A stretch of DNA of 33,751 bases from Actinomortierella ambigua (Eukaryota; Mortierellomycota; Mortierellomycetes; Mortierellales; Mortierellaceae). Below the pieces are notes generated by a model. That model saw only the letters and a program-made list of their open reading frames with translations, was not told the DNA's origin and did no database searches. The position numbers and the translations under genes are program-made. The DNA lies in NCBI GenBank assembly GCA_016098155.1, contig JAAAJB010000386.1:1-33751 (forward strand), given 5' to 3'. This document shows, one piece after another, positions 1 through 10,367 of this stretch. Numbering within the stretch: the stretch's first letter is position 1; the number at the start of each line of letters is the position of its first letter.

Positions 1-426
1 CCTTAGTATTAAATATCTTCTGTACACAAAACCTCTGATTGACCATTAAGACTCTCTCTCTCTCTCTTTCTCTCTCTCGCTGGCTCTCACTTTGGTGCAT
101 GGCAGACAGAGAACATCAGAGAGAGCGAGAGAGAGCGAGAGAGAGAAGAGAGTGAGAGAATGAAATTATTGGTTTCTGGCGGTTGTGTGTGAGACGCGAC
201 CTGCCCGACCAACCCGCGAAAAAAAAAAAGAGTCAAAGTCGGGGCACGACGGCTGAGCGGAGTGTTTTCAACATACCCAGCAGATGCAGCAGGACAGGGA
301 AAAAAAGGGTGCCTGAAACACAACGATATTTTGTCCCGTTACTTTTTCTTCTCCTTCCTCTTCTTCTTTTCTCAACCTCTCCCATCACCTCCACCCCCTC
401 CCTCCCGAGATCATTGATCCTTCAAG
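1..426. other. Upstream region and C/T-rich leader of the aspartate aminotransferase gene
   Basis: No gene is supported here. The stretch holds a CT-rich tract (51-90) facing a GA-rich tract (116-160). Close to the start codon lies a strongly pyrimidine-rich leader (about 335-405), of the kind also seen before most other genes in the window. The short open frames in it are low-complexity by-products of these tracts. Confidence 0.6.
51..160. repeat. CT/GA microsatellite forming an imperfect inverted repeat
   Basis: Positions 51-90 are mostly CT dinucleotides with a central CTCTCTCGCT block. Positions 116-160 are mostly GA dinucleotides with GAGAGCGAGA blocks. Read on opposite strands, the two arms are similar and could pair around a loop of about 25-30 bases. 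The cause may simply be two microsatellites of opposite orientation. Confidence 0.6.
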
Positions 427-3013
427 ATGTTTGCTGTCCGATCCGTTGCTCGCCTTTCCACCATTGCCCGCGCGGCTGCCATTGCCCGCCCCAAGGCCCC
501 CGTCATGGCTGCATCTGCCATTCGTCTCTCGTCGACTTGGGCCAATGTCCCCATGGGTAAGTTTAGCCTGAAGCGCGCCCCACCACGCGTCTTCTCGTCT
601 CGTCTTTCCACTTGGCTCTCGTTCAATGCAATTGATACCAGAGGCCAAGACGGGCACTATAACCCTGGAGACCATACCTCCTTAACACCGCCTCCACCCA
701 TGTCCCACAAAGCTTGGACACCCGATCAAGGCCAGCCGACTGGTTATCAGTTTGTTGTTTGGTCGATCTGTCTCCCTCCCCCAAAGGCTGATAAGCGCCA
801 ACAATCAGTGCATGGCACCCCCATTACTTCCTGATTGGCATCAATCACCCCATTGTTTGTCAGGACGCAGCACGGCTCATCTATTGCACTGACACACACA
901 CACACACACAGTCTGACACAAAACTGGGACGATGGAGACACGAAAAAAAAAGTGGGGAAAGCGAAGTGTGGAGACATTTCGGTTGAAGCACACTAGGTAT
1001 CTACCAAACGTGAACAAAGGACAAACAGGTGACCTGATCGCCCTGCTTCATTCCTGTGTCCTGTTGAGCTGACGCACGTAAAATCGACCTGGATGACAGA
1101 GGACAGCCCTGTTGTGGGAAGAAAGAAAAAATAGGGGGGGAGGGAGGGAGGAGAGCGCAAGAGGGAAGACCACAGAAGGGACTCGCAGAGCAACCAAGGA
1201 CGACCTCGTACCGGGTTTACTTCCTTTTTCTGTTCACGACACTGTTTCCCCAGCCTGTGCTCCCCCGCCTTGAGCATTATTATCCTTTATATGAGAGGAG
1301 GCGGTGGCAGGAGCTGTCCAATCGCAGCGTGTGGGGAATAGCGATGGTTCAGACCCAGCCATGTGACAATGGTTGACTCGTCGAAAATAATTTTTACAAA
1401 AAAAGTTCCTGATCCTGCCGACCCCTACCCCTCTCGTCTTGCTAAATACGAACAGTCAAACTAACGACTTTCCACTTTCGGCTGACCACATAGGCCCACC
1501 CGATGCTATTCTCGGTGTTACTGAGGCCTTCAAGCGCGACACTGATTCTCGCAAGATGAACCTTGGTGTCGGTGCTTACCGTGACGATGCCGGCAAGCCC
1601 TTCGTCCTGAGCTGCGTTCGCAAGGTATGTACTTTTTTTTTAAGACAAGATGCCGTTCCTCAATAACCCGATCCCGGATTTTTTTTTTTTTTCATTCTCT
1701 AATTTTCTTTCTCCGTCCTCTATTTCTTCCATGTTGCTCGTCTACCTAGGCTGAGGCCCAGATCATGAAGGACTTGCTCGACAAGGAGTATGCCGGCATC
1801 ACCGGTGTTCCCGAGTTCACCAAGGCTGCTGCCATCCTTGCCTACGGCGCTGAGAGCGCTCCCTTGAAGGAGGGTCGCGTAAGTGGATATGAACAAGGGC
1901 GTGCACGTTGCATGCAATCCTTTTTAAAGAGCTGCCTACAAACACTGACATCTTGATCACTATATTTTTCATTGGCACTCTAGGTTGCTATCACCCAGTC
2001 CATCTCGGGTACCGGTGCCCTTCGCATTGGTGGTGAGTTCTTGGCTCGTTTCTTCCCCTCGAGCAAGAAGATCTTTGTCCCCACCCCTACCTGGGGCAAC
2101 CACATCCCAATCTTCAAGGACTCGGGCCTCGAGGTTGTCCACTACAAGTACTTTGACAAGAAGACCAACGGTCTTGACTTTGAGGGCATGGTGAACGACA
2201 TCAAGGTAACGGGACTGGCAGAAGCACGAGGTTTTTTTTTATGCTCAAACCTTCTTGTTCCTCTCTGACAAATGGGTCTTTATTTTGCCGCCTCAAAAAC
2301 AAACCAAATCATAGAACGCTCCCAAGGGCTCGATTGTCCTCCTCCACGCTTGCGCCCACAACCCCACTGGTGTTGACCCCTCCGAGGCTCAGTGGGACGA
2401 GCTGTCCAAGGTTGTCCGGGATGCCGGCCACTTCCCCTTCTTCGACATGGCCTACCAGGGTTTCGCTTCGGGCGACATTAACAAGGATGCCTATGGTGTC
2501 CGCAAGTTTGTTGCCGATGGTCACCAGGTTGCCCTGTCGCAGTCGTTTGCCAAGAACATGGGTCTGTACGGTGAGCGCACCGGCTCTTTCTCGCTCGTCT
2601 GCGCCTCGGCCGAGGAGAAGGCCCGCGTCGACTCGCAGATCAAGATTGTTGTCCGCCCCATGTACTCGAACCCTCCCGTCAACGGCGCTCGCATTGTCGC
2701 CTCGGTCCTGAGCAACCCCGAGCTGTACCAGGAGTGGCTCGGCGAGGTCAAGCTCATGGCTGACCGCATCATCACCATGCGCAACCAGCTCAAGAACCAC
2801 CTCGTCAACGACCACAAGTCCAAGCTCAACTGGGACCACATCACCAACCAGATCGGCATGTTCTGCTACACCGGCCTGACCCCCGAGCAGGTTGAGAAGC
2901 TCAAGAACGAGCACCACGTCTACCTCACCAAGGATGGCCGTATCTCGGTCGCCGGTATCTCGTCCAAGAACGTCGCTTACCTTGCCCAGGCCATCCACGA
3001 TGTCACCAAGTAA
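427..3013 (+). CDS. Aspartate aminotransferase, mitochondrial
   Basis: PLP enzyme interconverting aspartate/2-oxoglutarate and oxaloacetate/glutamate, as in the malate-aspartate shuttle. Exons: 427-556, 1494-1624, 1750-1878, 1984-2205, 2315-3013; all introns are GT-AG and phases close to 436 aa, normal for the family. The first ~40 residues are rich in Arg/Ala/Ser without acidic residues, a typical mitochondrial presequence. The mature part opens with [17 protein letters not shown], very close to animal mitochondrial AAT. The cofactor lysine is in [16 protein letters not shown] (about Lys284), preceded by NPTGVDP and [11 protein letters not shown]; the substrate-binding Arg is in DGRISVAG near the C-terminus. 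Intron 1 (937 nt) separates the presequence from the mature enzyme and is by far the longest intron here. The function is secure; exon borders rest on family continuity. Confidence 0.95.
557..1493 (+). other. Long first intron of the aspartate aminotransferase gene
   Basis: GTAAGT donor at 557 and TAG acceptor ending at 1493, phase 1. At 937 nt it is four or more times longer than most introns in the window. It contains a (CA)n run at about 894-910 and a G/A-rich tract at about 1130-1165. Several chance open frames occur inside but none resembles a protein I know. Confidence 0.8.
894..910. repeat. (CA)n microsatellite inside an intron
   Basis: About eight CA dinucleotides in a row within intron 1 of the aspartate aminotransferase gene. 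Confidence 0.8.
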
Positions 3014-3739
3014 ACGTCGCTGTGCCCATGTCATACCATATTTGTCTATAGATTCCTTTTTTTTTTCATTTGCTTTCTTCTCCGTTTGTGCCATTAAACA
3101 AAAACACACATTTTCTGTATGTATTGCTGCTTTGTGGGTGGGGGAGTATATCCGTTTCAATTGAGGGATATTGCCGCCATAGTGGTCGTTCCCGGTTGGC
3201 TACAAAAAGAAGGGTCCAGTATTTTTCCCTCCCTGAGCCCTACAAAAGGTGGTTCCAGCAGGCTAACTGGCTAGCTTTTTAAACGTGTTTCAGCAAATCC
3301 ACACCACCTTGCATTTATGCGAGGAATGATTCGCTAGTCGCGCCAGAAAAAAAAAAGAATACGAAGCCGCAACCACGGGTTGATAAAAATTTGCGCGGAC
3401 CATCTTATGGCGCCCGATCAGGCGGCCTGCATGCTGGACTCGCAAATGACGTCGGTATGCCTCTTGTCTTCGAGACATTGCCATCATGAAAAAAAAAAAA
3501 GTTGCACCGCAGAAACACAACAAAGCCTTTCGCGCGCCACTCTCGTTCTCCCTTTTTATACAGACCCTTTTTCCAGACTTTCGTCTCTCTTTTTTTTTTC
3601 TCATTCATCTATCTAAAGGTCATCCATTTCCTCTTTTTCCTCTTCTTCTCGTTTTCTCATCCTTCCCCCTCTTCAACTTTCCTCAATTGCACTTTCCACA
3701 CTCTACCTATACTACCCACCCAAATATCCTTCGCCCACC
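3014..3739. other. Intergenic: 3' end of AAT and promoter/leader of the TVP15-like gene
   Basis: No gene is supported. It carries T-rich and A-rich runs after the AAT stop codon. A very long pyrimidine-rich tract from about 3570 to 3735 leads directly to the next start codon and is probably promoter and 5' leader. Open frames on both strands are low-complexity translations of these tracts. Confidence 0.55.
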
Positions 3740-4846
3740 ATGTCGCTTGGAGCCTCTGTCTTCCGTTTGCTCAACATTGTGATAGGTAACGACGAATGGG
3801 TCTGGTCGATGACGCGGGTAGATTGTAGATCCTCTCATCCTCGACGATCTATCAGCCTAAAGAAGCAAACCAAGCAATTGTTGTTTAACGTGTAACCTCT
3901 CTTTACTGCTCTTCTGTTTTCCGTGTGGGGGATGAAGCCGTGCTGATCATTTTGGCCGGCGTCGTGCTCTTCATTGACAGGCAATCATTCAACACTGGCA
4001 TTGTCGGTTTCTTCATCATGTGAGTAATCCTTTGGCGTGAGTCTGTGCGTGTATGATTTTACAAAAGACGCGCCAAAATGTTCCCATTCTCGCACCGCCA
4101 CTCCCCCCCCCTTACACCATCAATATCGCTGCAGGTCCTGAGACTCACCTATTGAAACTCTCTTTTTTAATCCCCTATGTTTGCTCCATCAAGCTTGCTC
4201 GGCCTCTTGGTCTTCTTGCTCGAGTTTATGATTCCTGAAACGTTGGTGTACAACATGGGATTCATGTTCTCTCTTGCTGGCCGTGGAGTGTGTAAGTGCT
4301 TCTTCCTTGCCCCCCCCCCCTCTACACACCACCATTCCCCCGCAGTGCTCTCTCCTACCTGAAAGTGAAACCGAAAAAAAAAATAAGAAAAAAATTTTAA
4401 GCACTGTGTCAGTTGTAGGTGACCTCGTGTTTGGTGGCAACGAAATGTGCACGACTAACACTGAAACATTGGCTCTGGTGTGTCCCGCCTTGCAACAAAT
4501 TGTATGAAAAAAAAACCAAGTCTATGTCGTTATCGGTCTCCTGTGCCTGGCCTGGAAGTGGTTCAACATCGTGTTGGGCTGCATCATCATAGTCACCGGT
4601 CTTCTATACATCGTCATGCACTTTGTCGGCGCCACGCCCTCGCCCTCCATGTCTGCCGTCCCCAACACCTCGACCGCCAACCTGGCCTCGTCCTCCCAGT
4701 CTTATGGTGCCACCACAGGTGTCGACTCGACCGGCCAGACTGCCCAGCCGACCATGGTTGAGACTTATCAAAGCCCCAATCCCAACGCCTATCAAAGCCC
4801 TAACGTCAACTACGGTACAAACCCGAATGCTGCCAACCAGGTTTAA
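3740..4846 (+). CDS. TVP15/COPI-associated Golgi membrane protein
   Basis: Four exons: 3740-3785, 3938-4019, 4194-4291, 4521-4846; all introns GT-AG, total 183 aa. The product has about four hydrophobic segments in its first ~110 residues, including AVLIILAGVVLFI, LLGLLVFLLEF, SLAGRGVFYVVIGLL and IIIVTGLLYIV. These are followed by a polar Ser/Thr/Asn/Gln-rich tail with repeated YQSPN. The LLEF motif after a membrane segment and the GRGVFY motif fit the COPI_assoc family, which includes yeast Tvp15 of late Golgi vesicles. The tail is probably cytosolic. The start codon has a good CACCATG context after the pyrimidine-rich leader. Family assignment is from remembered motifs; the exact subfamily (TVP15 or another COPI-associated protein) is less sure. 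Confidence 0.75.
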
Positions 4847-5409
4847 TGGGTCAGCTCTCTTTTGAGAAAAAACAAGAAAAAAATAATGGTTGCTGTCGGT
4901 CAAAAGGGTTCGTCACGTAGAACTTCAAAAGGAGTGAACGTTGTTGCTCCTTGCTGATGCTTTCATTCTTTACGTGCCCGCATCATTGCGACCACAAACC
5001 ACCCCCCTTTTGGTTCGTTTTGTACATACTTTGTTTTGTTCCCCCATTAATATGCCCAGAAGGAAAGAAAAAATAAACGTTCACATGCAGCCTTTTTGCA
5101 TGTATCTTCCTTCTTGAAACTACGAAGATACGAGGATACGCGATTTATTGGTTTGGGGTTGGGGGAAAGGGAAGGTGAAAATCAAGCAAGGTACGTACTG
5201 AAAGGCAAAGAAAGCTCTCTGTTGAGTGGACGTGTCCCAAACACAAAAAAAAAAGAGTCAAGCAAGCAAGCAAGAACAACCAGTGTTGCCAAAGGCAGGA
5301 TAGGAGAATGTTGAGAGAGGGGGAGAAACGAAGAGACAAGAGACACACAGAGAGAAAGACAAACGTAACAAAAGACATCCAACTACAGAGAGAAAAGGAT
5401 GTTTCATTT
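4847..5409. other. Intergenic region between convergent genes
   Basis: The TVP15-like gene (+) and the promethin-like gene (-) converge here, so this should hold both 3' ends. A possible poly(A) signal AATAAA lies near 5071 on the + strand. An (AAGC)n run lies at about 5261-5273. Nothing that looks like a gene is seen on either strand. Confidence 0.5.
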
Positions 5410-6161
5410 TTACGTCGAGACAGCCATGCGCCTGTCGATAGCTGTACGCATACCCTCGGCCCTGTTCTCGGCATCGATCTCATCGCCACGTCCACGGACC
5501 ACGCCAATGCCAAAAGCAATGACCAGGTAGGAGGCATACATGAACAAGAACGTAACACCCACTCCTCCAGCTACCAAGAGCGATACTCCCAGAGCCGGGA
5601 AGAGGAACATGGACGCAAAGAGGCCAAACCCACCCTATCATTTGTTCAAAAGAGTTTTTTTTTTTTTTTTTTTTTTATGAAGACAGCGGGATTTAGGAAA
5701 CAAAAAAAAAAGAGCCCCATGGGAAGTGATCAGCACGGCAGGAAGCCAATCAGTGACCCTCCAGGTATTACAGGATGCTGAACAAGCTTGCTTGCTTGTC
5801 ATTCCCCTGCCCGCCTGCCTCTCTCTCTCTCCCTTACCTCGATGACGGCAAAGGCAATGCCTCCGACGAGGAGCAAACTAACAGCGACAATGCTCATAAA
5901 GCCAAGGAAGCAGGCGATAGGTATGGCACTCATGGCTGCAAACGTGGCCAGCGAGAACTTGAGGAAGACGGGTGAGTCGTTGTACTTCCGGACCACAAAC
6001 CTCGTCGGAGGAACAATCAGCCGCTGCACCAAGGTCGACTGACGCACAGTTTCAACTGCGTCTCGAGTCATCTCTTTTGCTTTTTCAGCGCCAGTATCGT
6101 ACTGGTCCTTCAGATAGCCAGCCGCCGTGGCACTCTCACCACTGAACGAAACCGCGGACAT
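5410..6161 (-). CDS. Promethin/LDAF1-like small membrane protein (lipid-droplet assembly type)
   Basis: Two exons on the minus strand: 6161-5838 and 5634-5410, joined in phase 0 by a 203-nt GT-AG intron rich in A/T runs; 182 aa. The start is the MSAVSFSGES methionine. An in-frame ATG at 6398 would add a Phe/Ser/Arg/Lys-rich stretch that looks like untranslated leader. The first ~70 residues are hydrophilic and could form an amphipathic helix. They are followed by four closely packed hydrophobic segments: FLKFSLATFAAMSAIPIACF, FMSIVAVSLLLVGGIAFAV, then after a central glutamate GGFGLFASMFLFPALGVSLL and VTFLFMYASYLVIAFGIG. Paired hydrophobic hairpins with an intervening acidic residue and a Pro-Ala-Leu-Gly turn resemble promethin/LDAF1 and yeast LDO proteins, which work with seipin at the ER. 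That link is my inference from topology; another small ER membrane protein is possible. Confidence 0.55.
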
Positions 6162-6515
6162 GACGAAAAGATGAGAACAGTTGGGGGAGGAAGGAGGTTT
6201 TCTTGGTCTGAGTTTGCTGTCAAGAAGAATAGAGACGCGACAACAAATGCGTTGGTGGACAGAGTTGGAGAACAACAACAAAAGAAAGCTGAAGGAAAAG
6301 CGAAAAAAAAAGGATGGCGACGAACAGACTTTTTTTTTTCTCGAAAAGAAACAGTGCTTTATCACGCTTTTCCTTTCTACGAAAGAAGCTAACATCATTT
6401 CACATGACGAAGCTGCAAAAGTGCCAACTGTACTGCTTCAGTGACCGTCAAGGGAGGGGAGGATGGATTCTTTGGCCAAGTCATGGCCATACGGAGTTGA
6501 CATGATCACACTGCT
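6162..6515. other. Intergenic: promoter of the promethin-like gene, 3' end of the Ima1-like gene
   Basis: Both neighbours are on the minus strand. The stretch is A-rich on the + strand (pyrimidine-rich on the coding strand) just upstream of the promethin-like start, matching leaders elsewhere in the window. No separate gene is seen. Confidence 0.5.
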
Positions 6516-9500
6516 CTAAGAGGTGGGAGAGGAGTGACCAGATCCTGCAAGAATCAAACCGAGAAGGCTGGCAACCATCATACCGTCGAGCGCCGTAGCA
6601 GTAAACGGCCATGACAGCGATGGGAGTGGCCACCAGGCGAACAGGTCTGCAATTTGGTCCTCGTATCCAAGCCCGTCGATCAACATCGAGCACAGTCGTC
6701 CAACGCAACACAAAAAGAGGACGTGCTAATACAAAACAGCGTGAGAGTACAAACAGTTGGGTGCATGCAGGTTAGAGCTATGAACGACATTTTTGCAAAC
6801 AAACAAACAAACAAATAACCACGCCCCTTAGATAGCCAGCATACCGAAAACACCTTGTCCATGAGAACTGGCTTAAACTTCTCGAGCTCGCCTTGTCCAG
6901 ATCTGGATATCCATGACTGACGCTGATCAACAATCCAGAAACCAATCGCATGAAGCAGGACTCCAACAAACCAGACAATCGCCAGAAGCGTCAGCCATGG
7001 TAAAGCCTAAGTAGTATTTCGTGTCAAGACAGAGCAAACCGATGGTTAGTATTTTGGATGGTAACGAATAAAAAATAAAAATAAAAAATAAAAGAGTATC
7101 ACTTTACCGCAACGTGAGCGATTGCACGCGACACAATACCAGCGAGCAACCACCTAAAGGCCATTCGCTTCTTCATGGCCATGTTTCGGCCCTCTCTTGT
7201 CCGTGGGGTGTCCCGAAGCTCGTCGTCCTCGATTTTGACCGCGCCCCAGAAATTGTCTTCTAGCCCAGTGTTGGCATCGGGTGGGAAGAAGCGTTGCTGA
7301 GCAAACATGTCCACGTTCCTCTTGCCCTTTGGAGCGACCCCATGCTGGGCCGAAGCTGCAGATGAGGAGCCAAAACCCAAGGAGCCAAACAAATCGTCGA
7401 CATCGCTCGCCACTTCCTTGCGCTTTTGCTTGGGCTTTGGGCGGGTGTGTCGGACGCCTCTGATATCACCATCACTACCTGCGGCATTGTCGTCGTTATC
7501 GTCGTCGTCGTCATCATCATCATCATCCATGGCACAAGTGTCGCTGTCATCTAAAAGACTCGTGAGCAGGTTCGTGCGCGAGTTGGGCTCGTCCCTCCGT
7601 CGATGTGACCACATGTCCTGAGTTGCTGTGGGTGCGGATCTGTGTGCAAAGTGATTCACGGGCGGTTGGAAGCGAGCAGAGGGAAAGCCAAACATTTCCC
7701 CTAGAGATGAACCCTGTTGGGCAGCTTCCATGACCATGGACGGACGAGCCAAGGGCGATGGCTCATAAGCACGCGAATGGAACTTGTTGCTTGGATTCAG
7801 CGACTGTAAGCCATTTGGGTTGAACCCTGTATGCTCTTGCTCTTGTTGGTGGCCAGAAAACAATCCTTGGCTCTGTACCGCCTGGTTGTCAGAGTCGCGA
7901 TACATGCCGAACTGGGGTGGGAGTCGCCCTGCATCTCCTACTTGCCGAGGCTTTCGCGGTGACCAGTTGATGTTATCATCTGGTGAGCTAGACCTCGAAC
8001 CCCATTGATGGGGTGCAGATGAAGGGAAAGCAGTGGGGCCCTTGAGCGACCCGTGATGAAGGCTTGGCTGGTCTCGCCCAATGAATGGGTTTTCTTCCTC
8101 CCTTCTACGACTGACTGTCCTCTTGGGAGGATCCAACCTTGTCCTGCGACTTGGGCTATGCTTCCGTTCGTCGTCGGAGACCTCCTCCTTCTCTAGGCCA
8201 TGGGCAATACGGGTCGCTGATGAGCGAGTAGGGCCAAGGTGAATGGTGACAGGATCCCGTGTGTAGCGCCCGCTTAGGAATGCGTAGCAGAATCCGAGTT
8301 GAACGAGAAAGAGGCACGCAGGGAGAAGACTTTTTGGTGACGACAAACACAGCGAGTACAATGACCAGCATTGAGCGGCTCGGAGAGGGATGGATATAAT
8401 TTGGGCCAACTTGAGAGTGGGTCGCGTCCTGAGCTGCCTATGAGGCGATCTTTCCAATGAAAACTGAAGTGGATTCCAAACAAAGTCCAGAATGGCCAAC
8501 ACTGCGATCCCTGTAACAAGCGCAAACATGACTAGGTTCGGACGCCCAATGCTAGCCGCAAGTTCGGTAAGGTCCTGTGCTAACAAAGCAGGTTGCTTAA
8601 GAGCGCCACCTCTGCCAAGCGATGGTAGAAGATCAGGTAATCCAGCGTCTATTTTAGCCCATGATAAATGGCAAAGGTTAATAAGAACGTGGAAAATACA
8701 AGGATAGTTCAAAGCACTAGGAGAAGTCATAAACAGGGCCATACCATAGTAGTGAATGGCGAGTAGACAAGTGTTGCCACACATCCAGACGAGCGCAGCA
8801 ATGACCCAGGAAAGGCGAGGGTATCTCCGTATGTAGCGAATATGGTCGACTTTGCCCCTTTGAAGCGCGCCATTGAGTAGATTCGTCTTCAGTTGTGTGC
8901 GTTGATTTGCAAGGACCTGCTCGACCTTAGGGATGCATTTGTCACATACAGGAGGGTATCGTTGCTCGAGCGCCTTACGCTTCTGCTCAATGTTGCCCAC
9001 CAGTCGCTCGTAGTCAGGGTGCTATAAATTATCAAGAAGGAATTGTTAAAATCAACTGATTAACTGTTGATCTGATTCGGGTCTTTGAGCATTGATGTGA
9101 AGAGCACCGAGATAATAATAAAAATATTAATAACAATACTAAAAAAAAAGGACTTACATCATCATCTGGAAGAAAGTCGCCCATTATCTGGTAGGTCAAA
9201 CGATGGTTGCTGCGACATGTCCTACAAAACACGCTCCGTTGGTCGTCTGCTTCGTCCTCTTCCTGATGGCGCGAGTATCGTCGACGGAATACAGAATGGC
9301 CTATCCATTAGAGGAGGTAAAAATGAGAAAGAGAGTAAATATTCGAATTTAGATCAAAACCACACGCGACTAACGCTCGGTCTTTGTACTCCGTTTGTAC
9401 ATGCTGGGGCAACGTACTCATACGCTCTGCTGTCGCTTCGTTCAGTTCCGAGTCAAACATCTCAGGTACAGGAATGAGATCGCCATGCTATGGGAGTGGG

Positions 9501-10036
9501 TGAACATAGAGTACATTCGAATAAAGAGTGGAAATATTAGGATGAGCATACACAAGAGGGGCATCGACATCGACATCGACTTATAGAGCATGCCTGGAGC
9601 AAACACCGATAATACGCACCTTGTCCCTCCGTTGATGAGTCTGACAGATACCACAGGTCCAGTCATTAGGTGATTCGGATCCATTGCGCGGCAGCCAAGC
9701 AAAGCTGTGGCACCCCCAACATCGAACCTTGTGTGGTCGCCGCAAGAGCTCCTCTAGGAAACCCGGACGATGGTGGGTGGGTCTTGTGGTAGTAGGAGTG
9801 ACTGGGTGGGAAGAATAGGCAGGGCGAGATGGATCCGTAAAAGAGCCACGATCTGGAGTATGAAGGGGAGGCCTTGGACCCTGCGAACGCCCAGAAGGTG
9901 CAAAAGTCACCTTGCGTGTAGGTTTCCGCTGTTTATTTTTCGTCGGTACTTTATCGAGGTCACTGTCGTCATGCAAGTGGTAGTGACCGTTGGCCGATGG
10001 CGAGTCAGCGGCCAAGTGCCACCGCGTAGACTGCAT
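6516..10036 (-). CDS. ima1: Ima1/Samp1-type integral inner nuclear membrane protein
   Basis: Six exons (minus): 10036-9620, 9487-9418, 9300-9158, 9021-7108, 7006-6845, 6725-6516; phases close to 971 aa. Four CxxC pairs form the zinc-binding Ima1 N-terminal domain: CWGC (~106), CGIC (~130), CRTC (~188) and CDKC (~236). Between them lie HGDLIPVPEMFDSE and PDDDHPDYERL, typical of fungal Ima1. Hydrophobic segments follow (IAALVWMCGNTCLLAIHYYG, VMFALVTGIAVLAILDFVW, LLPACLFLVQLGFCYAFL). Next comes a long hydrophilic, Ser/Pro/Arg-rich stretch with an Asp run of about ten. Membrane segments return at the C-terminus (LPWLTLLAIVWFVGVLLHAI and the last exon). Relatives tether heterochromatin and link chromatin to the LINC complex. 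A ~100-residue polar extension precedes the first CxxC. The gene diverges from the NIPSNAP gene, 331 bp away. The short second exon (70 nt) is fixed by its GTACGT donor and the phase it must supply. Confidence 0.85.
7496..7531 (-). repeat. GAT/GAC trinucleotide repeat encoding an aspartate run
   Basis: A nearly pure GAY codon tract on the minus strand of the Ima1-like gene encodes about ten aspartates followed by Asn-Asp-Asp-Asn. It can vary in length without breaking the frame. Confidence 0.85.
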
Positions 10037-10367
10037 AAGGCTGTGATGGATGTGTGATGGTGGTGTCTGGTGCTACTTGAATGGGATAGCACAGATGGAG
10101 TAGCGAGTGTTGGATGGAATGTCTTGCTCGTGGTATTTGGCGTGGAGTGTTTATGTGGTGTATGTGTGTGTGTATGTGTGTGTAAAAACAAAAAACAGAA
10201 ATTGACCCCTGTCTGTCTCCAAAAATCGGGCTTTGTGACTGGCTTCGATCAACATTGAGTGCAACAGTGCGCACCTCCCCCAACTCTTATTTCACTTGCT
10301 TGACTTCCCCCTACACTTTCTTCTCCTTTCCCTTTTTCCTCTACCTCACTTTACTCTACTCTCCACC
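10037..10367. promoter_or_regulatory. Bidirectional promoter region between the Ima1-like and NIPSNAP genes
   Basis: The two start codons face away from each other across 331 bp. The middle carries a TG-rich run with interspersed TATG (about 10155-10183). A pyrimidine-rich leader lies on the NIPSNAP side (10290-10365). No TATA box stands out. Confidence 0.55.

Noticed and set aside
2309..3160. 283-codon open frame antisense to aspartate aminotransferase
   Set aside because: It is a by-product of the GC-biased third positions of the real exon; its sequence is Val/Leu/Asp-rich low complexity without any motif.
6162..6398. In-frame upstream extension of the promethin-like protein
   Set aside because: The added residues are Phe/Ser/Lys-rich translation of a pyrimidine-rich leader; the downstream ATG gives a sensible N-terminus.
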